Positions 34,501-44,923 of a DNA stretch of 64,000 nucleotides are shown piece after piece. The notes under the pieces were generated by a model that saw only the letters and a program-made list of their open reading frames with translations, was not told the DNA's origin and made no database searches. The DNA is from Deinandra increscens subsp. villosa (lineage: Eukaryota > Streptophyta > Magnoliopsida > Asterales > Asteraceae), in assembly GCA_039602395.1 (NCBI GenBank), contig JBCNJP010000006.1, positions 66,158,509 to 66,222,508 on the forward strand, in the 5' to 3' direction. A program made the translations under genes and the position numbers. The stretch's first letter is position 1, and each line of letters begins with the position of its first letter.

Positions 34501-37500
34501 TTATGATTGTCGAATAAGCCTATTAGCTTCTGTGTGTTGTTCTTATTCGTGGATTCTAAGTCTAGTTTCATAGCTTCAACCCATTTGTTATCTTCTGCAG
34601 CCTCTAGTTTCTAGGTTCTTCTTCTTGTAGATACAAACCTTGTGTATATACGATTGGAGCTCCTTGTGTGATTTCAAGCAAATCTCTAAAACATTTATTA
34701 GTGAGTGATCATAAGGTTTTTTTGAGCTTGTTCCAGTGTTTGTGTATGATGTAACTTCTGCTAAGTTAGGTTCATAAGCATGCATGCGTGGAGTATGAGG
34801 AGTTTATGGGTTATTTAAAGGAGATTGATGATAATCATCCTCGTCTTGTCTTCTGATGATTCTTTCGTAGGTGATTTAAAGTCTAGCCATTCTAGATTTC
34901 TGTTATCCGTATCATTCAAATATACTTTCCGGTTTTAAGTCTCATTCTCCTTGAATTTTACATCTCCGCTAATGCAATTTTTCTTGAAAGGTTTCTGGCT
35001 TTTCTTACGAATAGAATAATCCCCTATCGTTCCTTGTGATTCGATAAACCGATTTGGTTTATTTCGAATCTAATGTTTCTGGAACGAGATAATCGAGTTC
35101 GCGTCTTTCAGTTTCTATCATCGTTATCTCTTGCCGCTAAATGCCTTAATCTTTAATCCAAAGTTCCATTTTTTCCCTTTTTAGTGTTTACACCATAACT
35201 ACCATCACTATAACCTATTATTCAGCATCCTCCATTCTTTTGATAGGTTATTCCATGTTCTTTGGATGCTTTGATATAACACAATATTTGTTTGATTCCT
35301 TTCATATGATGTTCCTTTGATTCTTGCATGAAACGGATGAGTAGACTAACTGAGTAACTCAGATATGGTCTTGTATGTAGTAGATACATTAAACATCGAA
35401 TCATGCTTCCATATTCTCTTGAGTTTATCAGGCTTACTCCTTTAGTATTTGTGAGTCTAGTTCCGGATCCATAGGAATCTTGATTTTGTTGCAATCAAAC
35501 ATATTTGCTTCTTTTAGGATCTTATTGATGCACCATGTTTGTTTGATGGATATATCCCCCCCCCCCCCCTAGTTCTATACCAGGATAGTATGCTAAGAGT
35601 CTAAGTCACTCATTTGAAATTTGTGTTTCATTTATGACTTAAAGTGTTCAATCTCCTTCTTAGGGGTTCCTATAACTACAAGATCATCTACGAAGACTCC
35701 AACTAGTATAGTTTAAACAATGTTTCTCTTTATACAGACTGCATGTTCCAATATGCATTTCTGAAACTTCAATGTCTATAGACTATGATCAAGTTTTATG
35801 TTCCATGCATGTGGTGCTTGTTTTAAACCATTCAGTGCTTTTGAAAGTCTGTAAACCTTCTTCTCTGCTTCTTGTTTCAAATACCCTTCTGGTTTTGATA
35901 CATAAACTTCTTCCTTTGAGTCTCCATGTAGGAATGCTGATTTTACATCTAAATGATGTATTTCTAATTCATTTTATGCAGCAAGTACTAAGATAAGACA
36001 AACAGTCTCTATTCATGCTACTGGTGCAAAGAATTCATCAAAGTCTATTTCTTTTTCTTTTTTATAGCCTTTTGCTACTATGTGAGCTTTATGCTTTATT
36101 ATCTTCCCATTTTCATCTCGCTTTGTCTTGAATACTCATTTTAAGCCAATTGCTTTATGATTGTCGAATAAGCCTATTAGCTTCTGTGTGTTGTTCTTAT
36201 TCGTGGATTCTAAGTCTAGTTTCATAGCTTCAACCCATTTGTTATCTTCTGCAGCCTCTAGTTTCTAGGTTCTTCTTCTTGTAGATACAAACCTTGTGTA
36301 TATACGATTGGAGCTCCTTGTGTGATTTCAAGCAAATCTCTAAAACATTTATTAGTGAGTGATCATAAGGTTTTTTTGAGCTTGTTCCAGTGTTTGTGTA
36401 TGATGTAACTTCTGCTAAGTTAGGTTCATAAGCATGCATGCGTGGAGTATGAGGAGTTTATGGGTTATTTAAAGGAGATTGATGATAATCATCCTCGTCG
36501 TTGTCTTCTGATGATTCTTTCGTAGGTGATTTAAAGTCTAGCCATTCTAGATTTCTGTTATCCGTATCATTCAAATATACTTTCCGGTTTTAAGTCTCAT
36601 TCTCCTTGAATTTTACATCTCCGCTAATGCAATTTTTCTTGAAAGGTTTCTGGCTTTTCTTACGAATAGAATAATCCCCTATCGTTCCTTGTGATTCGAT
36701 AAACCGATTTGGTTTATTTCGAATCTAATGTTTCTGGAACGAGATAATCGAGTTCGCGTCTTTCAGTTTCTATCATCGTTATCTCTTGCCGCTAAATGCC
36801 TTAATCTTTAATCCAAAGTTCCCTTTTGGTCTTTGATTGTTTGGGATTAGCAATAAATAATCCTTAATCGCCTTTTATTACATAAGACTCTAATCACTGG
36901 AAGGAAGCTAGGCAGGAGCCATTCAAAGCTTCAAGTTTTTGTTGTGATTATGCGGTTTGTAAAGAAAAGCAATTTTTGTGATTGAACAGATGTTCGATCG
37001 TTCTTGGGTGTATCGTGGGTTCTTGATTTCGTGTGGGTTGTGATGAATCGAATGGGAACCTAGGCTCTGATACCAAATGTTAAGTGGATTTCAATAATTA
37101 ACACAAACAATTAACACCAAGAACCTTGAATAAATTGATAAACTAGATTAGGATGCTTGTCCCTATCTATTCAACATATACACAGATTAAAGGGGTGCGG
37201 CTTCTACGTTCCAAACGACGCAACCCTTTACCCAAATTCGATTTCTAACTTATTAACTTATTGACTTGACCAAACAGACCCTTAACTATTTATAATTACA
37301 CAAACCGACTCTAAATACACTTTGACTTATATACAGGACTAACCTTATACTTCAATATACTAGAGTGAGTGTGATTAATCTCACATATAACACGTGAGGT
37401 CGAAGGATAAATTGGCAAATAGCAAAACTTATATTTCTTTGCTTTTTGCATAGCTTCATTTTGTGAGGAAATTAATTAAGTTCCTTTAGGAAACAAAAAT

Positions 37501-39921
37501 ATTTTCCACTCTTTTCCACTTCCTTCTGTTAGGGAGGACTAGGAGTACCTACCGAATGGCAATTTGGCTATGACTGCAGACAAGGCGATGGGAATGATGG
37601 TCCTTATAGGCAACGAAGAAATGTACGAAAATGTCGACGAGAAAGGCAAGCTGACCGGCAATGTCTAAGAGGAATAACTTCTCCGGCAGTCCTCGAAAGA
37701 ATCCGAACTCAAGGGGTGTGAAGAAGGACGAGTATACCGCCCATATCACTATGAATTGCTTCCATCCCACATACCACCTGCAAAGCAGTGCAATTGCCTT
37801 CACTTTCTTTATTGATGAAAAAGAGTACATTAACTAACTAACTAACTTTTAAATAGTTCCCTAATCTCACATAAATTTGTCCTCCAAATAGGTCCTAAAT
37901 AAACCCTATAAAGTGACAATTATGATTCTCTTATCCTATAAATATCTATTAATTATTGTTAACAAAGAGGTTGGAGGTGAAGCTGGCAAAAGAACATTCA
38001 TGGGTACAAGTTTGAGGTGGTGTTAGTAACTAGTAAAGTGGGTTAAGTTTCAAGAATATTATGAAGAAAAAAATATATAATCTAAGACAATATTTATGTT
38101 TCTTTTCCGTTGCATAAAGGATTAAATATATAATTTTTTTCTGGAAAGAAACGTGTTCTCCTAGAAAAAAGAAAGGGAAAATCACTAAAATGACCCACTT
38201 TGACCAAGAAAAATCAGGAATGACCACCCAAAAGTATACTAACTCAAATGACCCACCCAATAGAAACCAACCATTTGTCATCTTTCCACCAATCACAATC
38301 TGACATGTGTCATCAATCTGACAAGTAGGCTAAAGGTGGAGCCCACCACCAACCAGTAATTGTTTGACATATGGACAAAAAGTCAGAAATCTAGGCTTGT
38401 TACCCGAACCACTGCGAGCCTGCCACCTGTCCAGACTAAAGTTGCCTTTTCCCAACCCCCCTACCTCCCCTACCTCCCCCTATATATATTTCGGCTATAC
38501 ATTTACAAGCTCGTTATTAACTTAGTTTATCCCCACCAAACAACCACCATATACACAACTAATCGCCATTACTTTATCATTTTCCGGCTGAAACATGTCA
38601 GCTCGTATAGGGGTAGCCGACTTGCCGGAGTCGTCGGCGTCAGCGCCGGCCTCTCCGACACTCGGTGATCTTTTGCAGTCCATTAGCCGATCAGAACGTT
38701 GTACCTCCCATGAAATGCATTTTCTAATTCACTAATGCATGACAACATGACTTAATTATTGAGTTTTCTCTTATATTTCTTAATATGATCAAATACAAGT
38801 TATGGTCCATTACAGGTTTCTTATTTCATCCAAAATATACAATTTTAACAACATAACTTAAGCTCTCTGTTTGCTGAAGAGTTTGATCAGTATATAGTTG
38901 TATATAAAATTGATATACAGAGGTATATGTTCTTGTTCAAAAAGTACTGGGTTTGCCGATCAGAAATATATATAGGGGGAGGTAGGGGAGGTAGGGGAGG
39001 TAGGGGGTTGGGAAAAGGCAACTTTAGTCTGGACAGGTGGCAGGCTCGCAGTGGTTCGGGTAACAAGCCTAGATTTCTGACTTTTTGTCCATGTGTCAAA
39101 CAATTACTGGTTGGTGGTGGGCTCCACCTTTAGCCTACTTGTCAGATTGATGACACATGTCAGATTGTGATTGGTGGAAAGATGACAAATGGTTGGTTTC
39201 TATTGGGTGGGTCATTTGAGTTAGTATACTTTTGGGTGGTCATTCCTGATTTTTCTTGGTCAAAGTGGGTCATTTTGGTGATTTTCCCAAAAAGAAAAGA
39301 GTAAGCTGCTACTTTAGTTTTCGAGGTTTTGGTTAAAATATCGCTTTTAGTTTAAAACTTTAAAAACTTTTAGTTAGTTTATTAGTTTTGATCAAAGATT
39401 CAAAATATCGCTTTTAGTTTAAAAGTTTAAAAACTTCTAGTTATTCCATTAGTTTTGAATTTTATCTCGGTTTAAGGTCACGATAACCTCATACACACGT
39501 TCACTTTACGTACATAACTAACCCTTACAGTGTGTCACAACACGCCGCGTTATATAACTGGTAAATTAATATTTACCAACAGTAATTGAAAGCCTAATTT
39601 ACAATCAAATATTTACCGCAAAAATTCACCATAAATAATAATTCTGTTTGCTAAAAATTAGCATGAGGATGATTAATTTATTAATTAACAGTATTGACAA
39701 AAAAAAAAGAAGAAGTTATTTTGACATATTGTTAGACTAAAGGAAAGTAATAGATTATTATATAAAGTGTCTCACCAATTGTGTGGATGAATGATAAAGC
39801 GACGAGCGGTGGTCCGACCACCATCACCCGATGGTCGCCACCTTGATGGGTTGTTTTGCTCATCATCATCGTCTTCCTCTAACTCAACTTCATCTCCTCT
39901 GCATCTTGACTCCATTTTCAT
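29272..39921 (-). CDS. shaker-type outward-rectifying K+ channel (SKOR/GORK family), 11 exons
   Basis: Exons: 39776-39921, 37553-37777, 32199-32602, 31808-32103, 31423-31503, 31139-31237, 30773-30994, 30501-30689, 30139-30214, 29571-29865 and 29272-29365. They join in frame to 708 codons plus TGA. Order: an acidic N-terminus (ELEEDDDD), S1-S2 (TPLEFGFFRGLPE), S3, S4 (RYLLWIRLSRALRV), S5, the pore with TVGYGDIHAV, S6, and the C-linker (SRTERFRDKM...LRLQYESSY). A divergent cyclic-nucleotide-binding-like fold follows (LFLPGEVIIEEG...SVLCNIP), then ankyrin repeats. Family members load K+ into xylem (SKOR) or release it from guard cells (GORK) at the plasma membrane. They are about 820-830 residues long; this one stops right after the ankyrin motif DRWGNTPLDEA and lacks the C-terminal KHA domain. 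Intron 9 has a GC donor. Introns 1 and 2 carry transposons. The start could also be the Met two codons later. Confidence 0.88.
33128..36440 (-). pseudogene. Copia RT/RNase H remnants
   Basis: Pieces of the C-terminal pol region can be read on the minus strand. The final RNase H part lies at 33128-33328 (DNISAIAIMKN, then RSKHIDTHYHFIRE). The YLLHTRPYLSYSVSLL region occurs at 33586-33840 and again at 35222-35494. The RT core follows in each copy: a VDDLVVIGTPKKE-type motif, LNGLKQAPHAW, HHLDVKSAFLHGD. It is littered with stops and frameshifts and so inactive. No integrase or gag is seen. Confidence 0.8.
33512..36823. repeat. 1.65-kb tandem duplication inside the Copia element
   Basis: A unit starting near TTTTTCCCTTTTTAGTG occurs at about 33512-35169 and again at about 35170-36823 (offset 1654 bp). 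The copies are nearly identical, with a few SNPs and small indels and a C-run in each (about 33901 and 35558). The junctions fall at CCAAAGTTCC followed by divergent sequence. Confidence 0.85.
38175..39288 (+). mobile_element. Pack-MULE-like element in intron 1 of the K+ channel
   Basis: The terminal inverted repeats are about 320 bp (38175-38493 and 38962-39288), nearly perfect, starting GGGAAAATCACTAAAATGAC. Both flanks read AAAAAGAAA (38166-38174 and 39289-39297), a perfect 9-bp duplication as made by Mutator-like transposases. The roughly 470-bp interior is not transposase. It looks like a captured plant gene 5' end: UTR-like sequence, then an ATG at 38595 opening 45 codons, rich in Ser, Ala and Pro. 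A TATATATAT box lies at the inner edge of the left TIR, about 110 bp before that ATG. The right TIR has one extra GGTAGGGGAG unit. The interior points opposite to the channel gene. Confidence 0.87.
38595..38732 (+). pseudogene. captured 5' exon fragment inside the MULE, unknown gene
   Basis: The frame from 38595 to about 38732 begins MSARIGVADLPESSASAPAS and continues TLGDLLQSI before running into apparently non-coding sequence. The start context and Ser/Ala-rich leader resemble the N-terminus of a normal plant protein with its first exon cut after about 33 codons. I do not recognise the parent gene. Expression from the TATA in the left TIR is conceivable but unproven. Confidence 0.4.
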
Positions 39922-40722
39922 ACCTGTAATATATCCTCATAAACTAATATTAATATGCCCATACATACATGCATGTGTATATATAATTGCTTTTATTAAG
40001 AATTATGCCTTAAAACACCTTTATGAAAAGAGATGAAATGAGATATATTCTTAAGGTTAATAATTAGGGGTGTTCTTTGACTTTATAGAATTTTCATTTT
40101 CGATATATATTTTTTAATAAATTATTTTCAGTTTCATGAGTATTAATTGGCGACTGCACATGGCCATATATATTTTAAATAATCTTGTTTTATTTGTTAT
40201 TATCATAATTATAATCAATCCATTAATTTTTTTTAAATATATATTAGGGCGTATGTTTATACACATGCATGCATGTATCAAGGCTATTACTAAAAGATAA
40301 CCTTAGTAAAACTACAGCTCTTACATTATTGAGTTGAAACTCTAGTTCTAAAAAACCACAACGATAAAACTATAATTATCTAAATACTCTATTACTAAAG
40401 AATCTTTGTACTATTATTTTAAGTGATTTCAATCTTTATGGTGGAAAAACAAAATCTAAATATTATATTATATAATATTGTCTCAAGTTAAATGCTATTA
40501 TATCAGTGAAATAATAAAAATATTATTTTACTTTATCAATGTTGTTTTAATTATATATAACGTAATCTAATTATATGCCAATCAAATAAATTATTGTATG
40601 ATAAATTAATGATAACCACAATCGTCTTTGAGAAGAAGAATATATGACAAAATGTAGTGGTGAATATAGACCTTTTTGTCCTCTCAATCTCATCGACGAA
40701 GGATAGTTACACAACTCATTTT
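39922..40722. other. upstream region of the K+ channel gene, AT-rich
   Basis: Just upstream of the channel ATG (minus strand) is a TTACAG|GT sequence at about 39922-39928 that could be the 3' end of a 5' UTR intron. The rest to 40722 is AT-rich spacer without ORF or defined repeat. A promoter cannot be pinned down. Confidence 0.4.
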
Positions 40723-40949
40723 CTAACCCAGGATTCCTAGTCCAAGTAGTTAAGATGAGTTATCTAAAAACATTGAAAATAAGAGGTTCTGGGTTCAAAT
40801 CTCACATGTAACAAGAAAATGGAGGTTCCAGGTTGAGCCCGGGAGGGGGGGGGGGGGTCCTCACATATGGTGAGTTTCCTCCTAATAAAAAATGAAGATG
40901 ATTAGGTAGTGTCAATAGCATGTAAGTAATCAAACTTGTCATTAAAAAA
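40723..40949 (+). mobile_element. tRNA-derived SINE
   Basis: A 227-bp element with a B-box-like GGTTCTGGGTTCAAATCTC (near 40786-40804) downstream of a weak A-box, a G-run at about 40843-40857, and an A-rich 3' end. The flanks ACACAACTCATTTT (40709-40722) and ACATAACTCATTTT (40950-40963) are a 14-bp duplication with one mismatch, typical of LINE-mobilised SINEs. Confidence 0.7.
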
Positions 40950-40963
40950 ACATAACTCATTTT

Positions 40964-41580
40964 TTATTTTGCCTCGTAATTTGTGATATTTTGGTAAGTT
41001 TAAGGTTATCTTAGTTCAGTTGTTATCTTCCTTAAAAACTATTTGTTTTGTTCACAAGGTATATACTATATATTTAGGGATGGGGTATGGGCTTGTGAGT
41101 TGGGGTGTGAGTGTAACTTACTATATGGAACATCGCCCCATCCAAATGTGAGTTGAATGTGTAGTTTTTTGGCATGAAAAACTCACGTATGTGAATTGGG
41201 TGGGTGGTTTTCTTTCTTGAATGACATGATGGTCAACAATTTATTTATATAATTAAAAGTTTTATTTAAATATTTTCAACTTACAACCACGTATTATACT
41301 CTCACATTTAATTAGTTGATTGTGAGTCCAGTCACTATCTGTGTAACAAAACTCACAACCATAATTCACTACCGGCATACCTCATGCCCTTATTTATTCA
41401 AAACAACTTACTCTTTTTCCTTAAAGGAATTACGTCTACTCTGGTCTTTGGACTTCTGTGCTATGAATGTTGTTGAATTGTCTCCAAAGATACAATTAAG
41501 CAATGTAATTGTTAAACGTCTTTTACACGTCACAAAAGAATAAGCTAGATGAACTAGTAAGATTTTGATTGTAGTCTATG
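40964..41580. other. AT-rich spacer
   Basis: No ORF, RNA gene or defined repeat is supported. A TGTGAGTT-like word recurs several times (41090-41330), but without a regular period. Confidence 0.5.
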
Positions 41581-42452
41581 GACCACATGGTGCAGGGCTG
41601 CTAAGCTGTCACGCGGCCTAGCGTGGCTACACCAGAACCGACCCTATAGGGCTGCACTTTTCCATGCACCGCGGCGGTGAACCCCCGCACTTCATCGATC
41701 CCCCACCTTTTTGACCGTTGGAGCCGATCATTACCCCCCCCCCCCCCTCAAAGACTATTTTCGGAATAAAAAGAAAAAAAAAGTTCAAATATAAATAATA
41801 CACCTCTACTCATTAAACTTACACAATTTTTCTTACATTTTCTATATTTTACACACACACAAAATGAATCGCTTTAACTCCAACATCTTTAACATGGCAA
41901 ACAACCCCAACCAAGAACAACCGAGCACCCCGACCTCTTAATCAAACGTGTTCCAAATGACTATCGGTTACATCTCATATGTTCATCAAGACTTCTTTGC
42001 GACTCCGCAATTGGATAGGTAGAACCAACAAAATCTCTAACCTAACTATCTCTGCAACGACATGCAACCCAACTCACAAGCCGAAGTCGAGTTTGTTGTG
42101 GAAACTCAACCCCAACCATCTCCCAAGCCCCAACCGAAAAAGTCTTCTAAAAAGAAAACTACAAGGAAAGCCAAAGCTCAAACTTCAAACTCGCAACTGA
42201 GCGGTATCACGCCCTCTAAATTGTCACAACCCGAAGAGGAGTTTGCGTTAACTTGATGTTGGTTTGATGTTTCCAAAGATAATCAGAAAGGTATATTTAC
42301 CTTTTTTATACATTGTTAACTTTTAAAAAAAGTTATATATTAACTTTTAAAAATTTTCATATAAATTGTTAACTTTCTAATTGTTATATATAAATTATTA
42401 ACTTTTAATTTTTTTTATATAACTTGTTGACTTTTTAACTTTTTTCAGGAAA
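41581..42452 (+). pseudogene. PIF/Harbinger-associated ORF1 (Myb/SANT-like) remnant
   Basis: 41585-41760 has GC-rich inverted-repeat-like words (CACGCGG, CACCGCGGCGG) and a C-run, as seen at Harbinger ends. An ATG at 41864 opens an Asn/Gln/Pro-rich frame broken by TAA at about 41939. Further on, 42062-42292 reads a Lys/Ser/Pro-rich stretch followed by EEEFALT, a stop, then CWFDVSKDNQK and a splice donor (GTATATTT). The EEFAL...CW..VS.D...G pattern is that of the Myb-like ORF1 protein that partners PIF/Harbinger transposases. Stops and frameshifts make it dead. The downstream exon is cut by the LTR insertion at 42453. Confidence 0.6.
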
Positions 42453-43893
42453 TGTCACACCCTGACCGACGACGGAATATGTCGGGGCGTGATGATTGTC
42501 CAGATGAACACAAAACTAAATTAATGTTGCGATATTCTTAATCATCCCATTTCATAAATTATAGATAATTCATTTCAATTGCAATTATAACATCAATGAA
42601 ATACAAATTAGTTCATTTATATAGGTTACACTAAGCCCGCATGCAATCCTATAATGTCATCAACAATGAATCATCTTTTACTCAGCAACCTGCAACATGT
42701 ATAAAATAAGGTTAACTACAAATAGTTGGTGAATAATCATAGGTTTATATATATACGATCATAGCTTTGTACATGCGATTCAATGTTAACCAGTGAGCAC
42801 AAGTATAGCAAACAAGTATCGAATTAAAGCATATATATGGGGGTCGACGTAACTTAAGCCCTCGGCATTTAGGCTTTCAATCACAAGGCGCCAACGCGAG
42901 GCAATCCAAGTGGGTTGCCAAACCAATAAATCCATATTGTAACCCTGAATCATATGAGTTAATGAGATACATCTATGAACATGAACATGAGCAACAAATA
43001 AGAGCAATACACACAACCGTAATGCATAGCAATGGTCCAAACAAGTTCACATACAAGAGCATATAGATCAAGCATAAAATTCGCATGTGGTTTTAGAATA
43101 TAAATAGTTTAAGAACATGAGTTGATACGGTACATGTTGCACCCAAAAACTTAAAAGGAAAAGGGGCTATGATACTCACCTGGCGAAAGAGACACGAATA
43201 GAAAACGACACAACGTACTGAAATGGTTAGACCCGAAGACGACTTCGACGACTAAACAAGGTGGAGGAATAAATAAATAAATAAACAATTAAATAATTAA
43301 TTCCACGACACAATCGACTCGACAACTAGCTGGTGATTTAATTATGGTGATGACGTTCCCATATTGATATGCCGATGTGTCCTAGTCTGGGCAGACCTAT
43401 GTGAGATAAGTATATGTTAGCCTGGACTGCTGTGTAGTATATTATGTGGGTTGCCAATATGTTACGTCTGAATTGACCTATATGGCTTAGGTCTGTGTTA
43501 GTTTGGATCAGTCATTGAGGGATGTTAAGTGGATGGCATCTCGCCTTAGTATATGGGAAGACTCCAGTCCAAACATATGTCATCAATTACCCTTCTAAAA
43601 GGTGGACACGTAAGGGGGAAAAAAGGGGAGTGGAGGCGAAAGGTCTAGAAAACTGGAGGTGGTGGTAATTATTGGAGAAGCAGTGTGCTTTTTTTATATG
43701 AGTTTAGGTTTTTGACGAGTTCGTTTTTTTCATTTGTTTTCAAAGGTTGCTAGTTCGTTTGCTTTGGGCTTCAAAAACCATAAATTAGGGTAATATATAC
43801 GAACAAATGATTAAAGCTCGTGCAAAGTTCATGCTAAAAAGCGTTGCATTGATCAATTTATATCAACTGGATGTGTGTTGGTAGGGTGTGACA
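42453..43893 (-). mobile_element. probable solo LTR (TGTCACACCC...GGGTGTGACA)
   Basis: The 1441-bp block begins TGTCACACCC and ends GGGTGTGACA, has LTR-like TG...CA borders and no retroelement genes. It interrupts the PIF-like sequence just after a TTTTTTCAG acceptor. The flanks GGAAA and GAGAA are not a clean 5-bp duplication, so exact borders or age remain uncertain. Orientation is a guess, based on the CGACGGAATATGTCGGGGCG stretch, which in similar plant LTRs lies near the 3' end. Confidence 0.5.
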
Positions 43894-44480
43894 GAGAAAA
43901 ATAGGAAGGCGTAAGTGGTAGTGAAAAGGAAGAAAATGGCGATGCGATTAGTGCGCCAAATCATTCCAGTCGAAAAATTGATAATGGTGGTTGCCAGAGA
44001 ATGGATGATGATGCCGATGAAGAGTTCAAGAGAATACACGAGGAGACTATCAATCGTTCACCGAATAACTTCAGACAAGTGTAAAGAACTTGGGACTTAG
44101 TTCTTGGGTGGTGCAAAGCCCCAACATTCATTAATATTGTCTGTGAAAGATGCGTTGGATTGTCATAAAAGTTGGTCGGTTTCCACGGTGATGAAAAACA
44201 TTTATCATGTGAGATTCCCCGCTTCCTTATGAGTTATAGAAAGACTAGAAACAAGAGGACATTTTCTAATTAAATGATAGAGTTTGTGAAGGTGCTCAGT
44301 GATATCAAAATACTACCATTCTTGTGAATTAAACATAGACAGATATTTCTTATTGTGATTAGAATTCTTGATGTACCTTTTCTTTTTACCGTTATTTTTC
44401 TAGCTTCTTGCTAGGTTTCTAATAAAAATTATATAAATGTATTCTTATTAAATGACATGAATATAAATATGAAAAAAAGC
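43894..44480 (+). other. degenerate coding-like fragment and spacer
   Basis: From about 43914 a frame reads an acidic stretch, including ENGDAIS and DDDADEEFKRIHEE, to a stop near 44082. It then continues with WDLVLGWCKAPTFI and further stops. It is probably the rest of a transposon protein interrupted by the LTR at 42453, but I do not recognise it. 44180-44480 is spacer. Confidence 0.35.
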
Positions 44481-44782
44481 ATGTGTGTGTAATAAAAGTC
44501 GGCCTATTCTTCCTTGGATTGGTGACCACGCATACCTTGGTTCCCAAGGGTTCATCCCTATAACTACGCTCACCGCCCCAATTCTTCCCATATCTCATCT
44601 CCATCGCCTCCCCCTCCCCTTCTCTAGGTTAGTTAAACCCATTTTGCTTCTTCTTCTTTTCATCCCCTCCCCCTTTGATCCATCTTCCATCTCATCCCCT
44701 CCTACCTCATAACACTTTCCAATCAATTTTCTTTATCTTATTGCTTTGAGATTTCTTCCCGATTCAAATCTCCTCCGATCAG

Positions 44783-44917
44783 GTAAACAGTTTCATCATC
44801 TTCCCTATTCGAATTTTTAGGGTTTTCAATTTCAAGATTCCTAATTTTCTTTTCATTCCAATTTCTTTATTCTTTATGATTATGAAACTAGGGCTTTCTT
44901 GTTTCTTTATTCTGTAG
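44783..44917 (+). other. 5' UTR intron of NFXL1
   Basis: A donor CAG|GTAAACAG at 44783 and an acceptor TTCTGTAG ending at 44917 frame a T-rich 135-bp intron. It ends six bases before the NFXL1 ATG. A C/T-rich leader (44570-44700) precedes it. Confidence 0.65.
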
Positions 44918-44923
44918 GTGGAT

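Larger units (their letters stand above)
32786..37385 (-). mobile_element. Ty1/copia element, deleted, in intron 2 of the K+ channel
   Basis: LTRs at 32786-33071 and 37078-37385 are similar but diverged. Both flanks read TATAA (32781-32785 and 37386-37390), a perfect 5-bp target duplication. A primer binding site TGGTATCAGAGC (minus strand) lies at 37064-37075, two bases inside the 5' LTR, and an AAGGGG-type purine tract precedes the 3' LTR near 33072-33081. The interior has lost gag, protease and integrase. It retains broken pieces of Copia reverse transcriptase and RNase H, part of them doubled. It sits in the same orientation as the channel gene and stretches intron 2 to about 4.95 kb. Confidence 0.9.

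Noticed and set aside
42786..43040. 84-codon minus-strand frame with a hydrophobic start
   Set aside because: It lies in a probable LTR, and there is no signal-peptide gene context.
44918..44923. Starting NFXL1 at 44918
   Set aside because: That codon is GTG and sits right at the splice acceptor; the ATG at 44924 is the first usable start.
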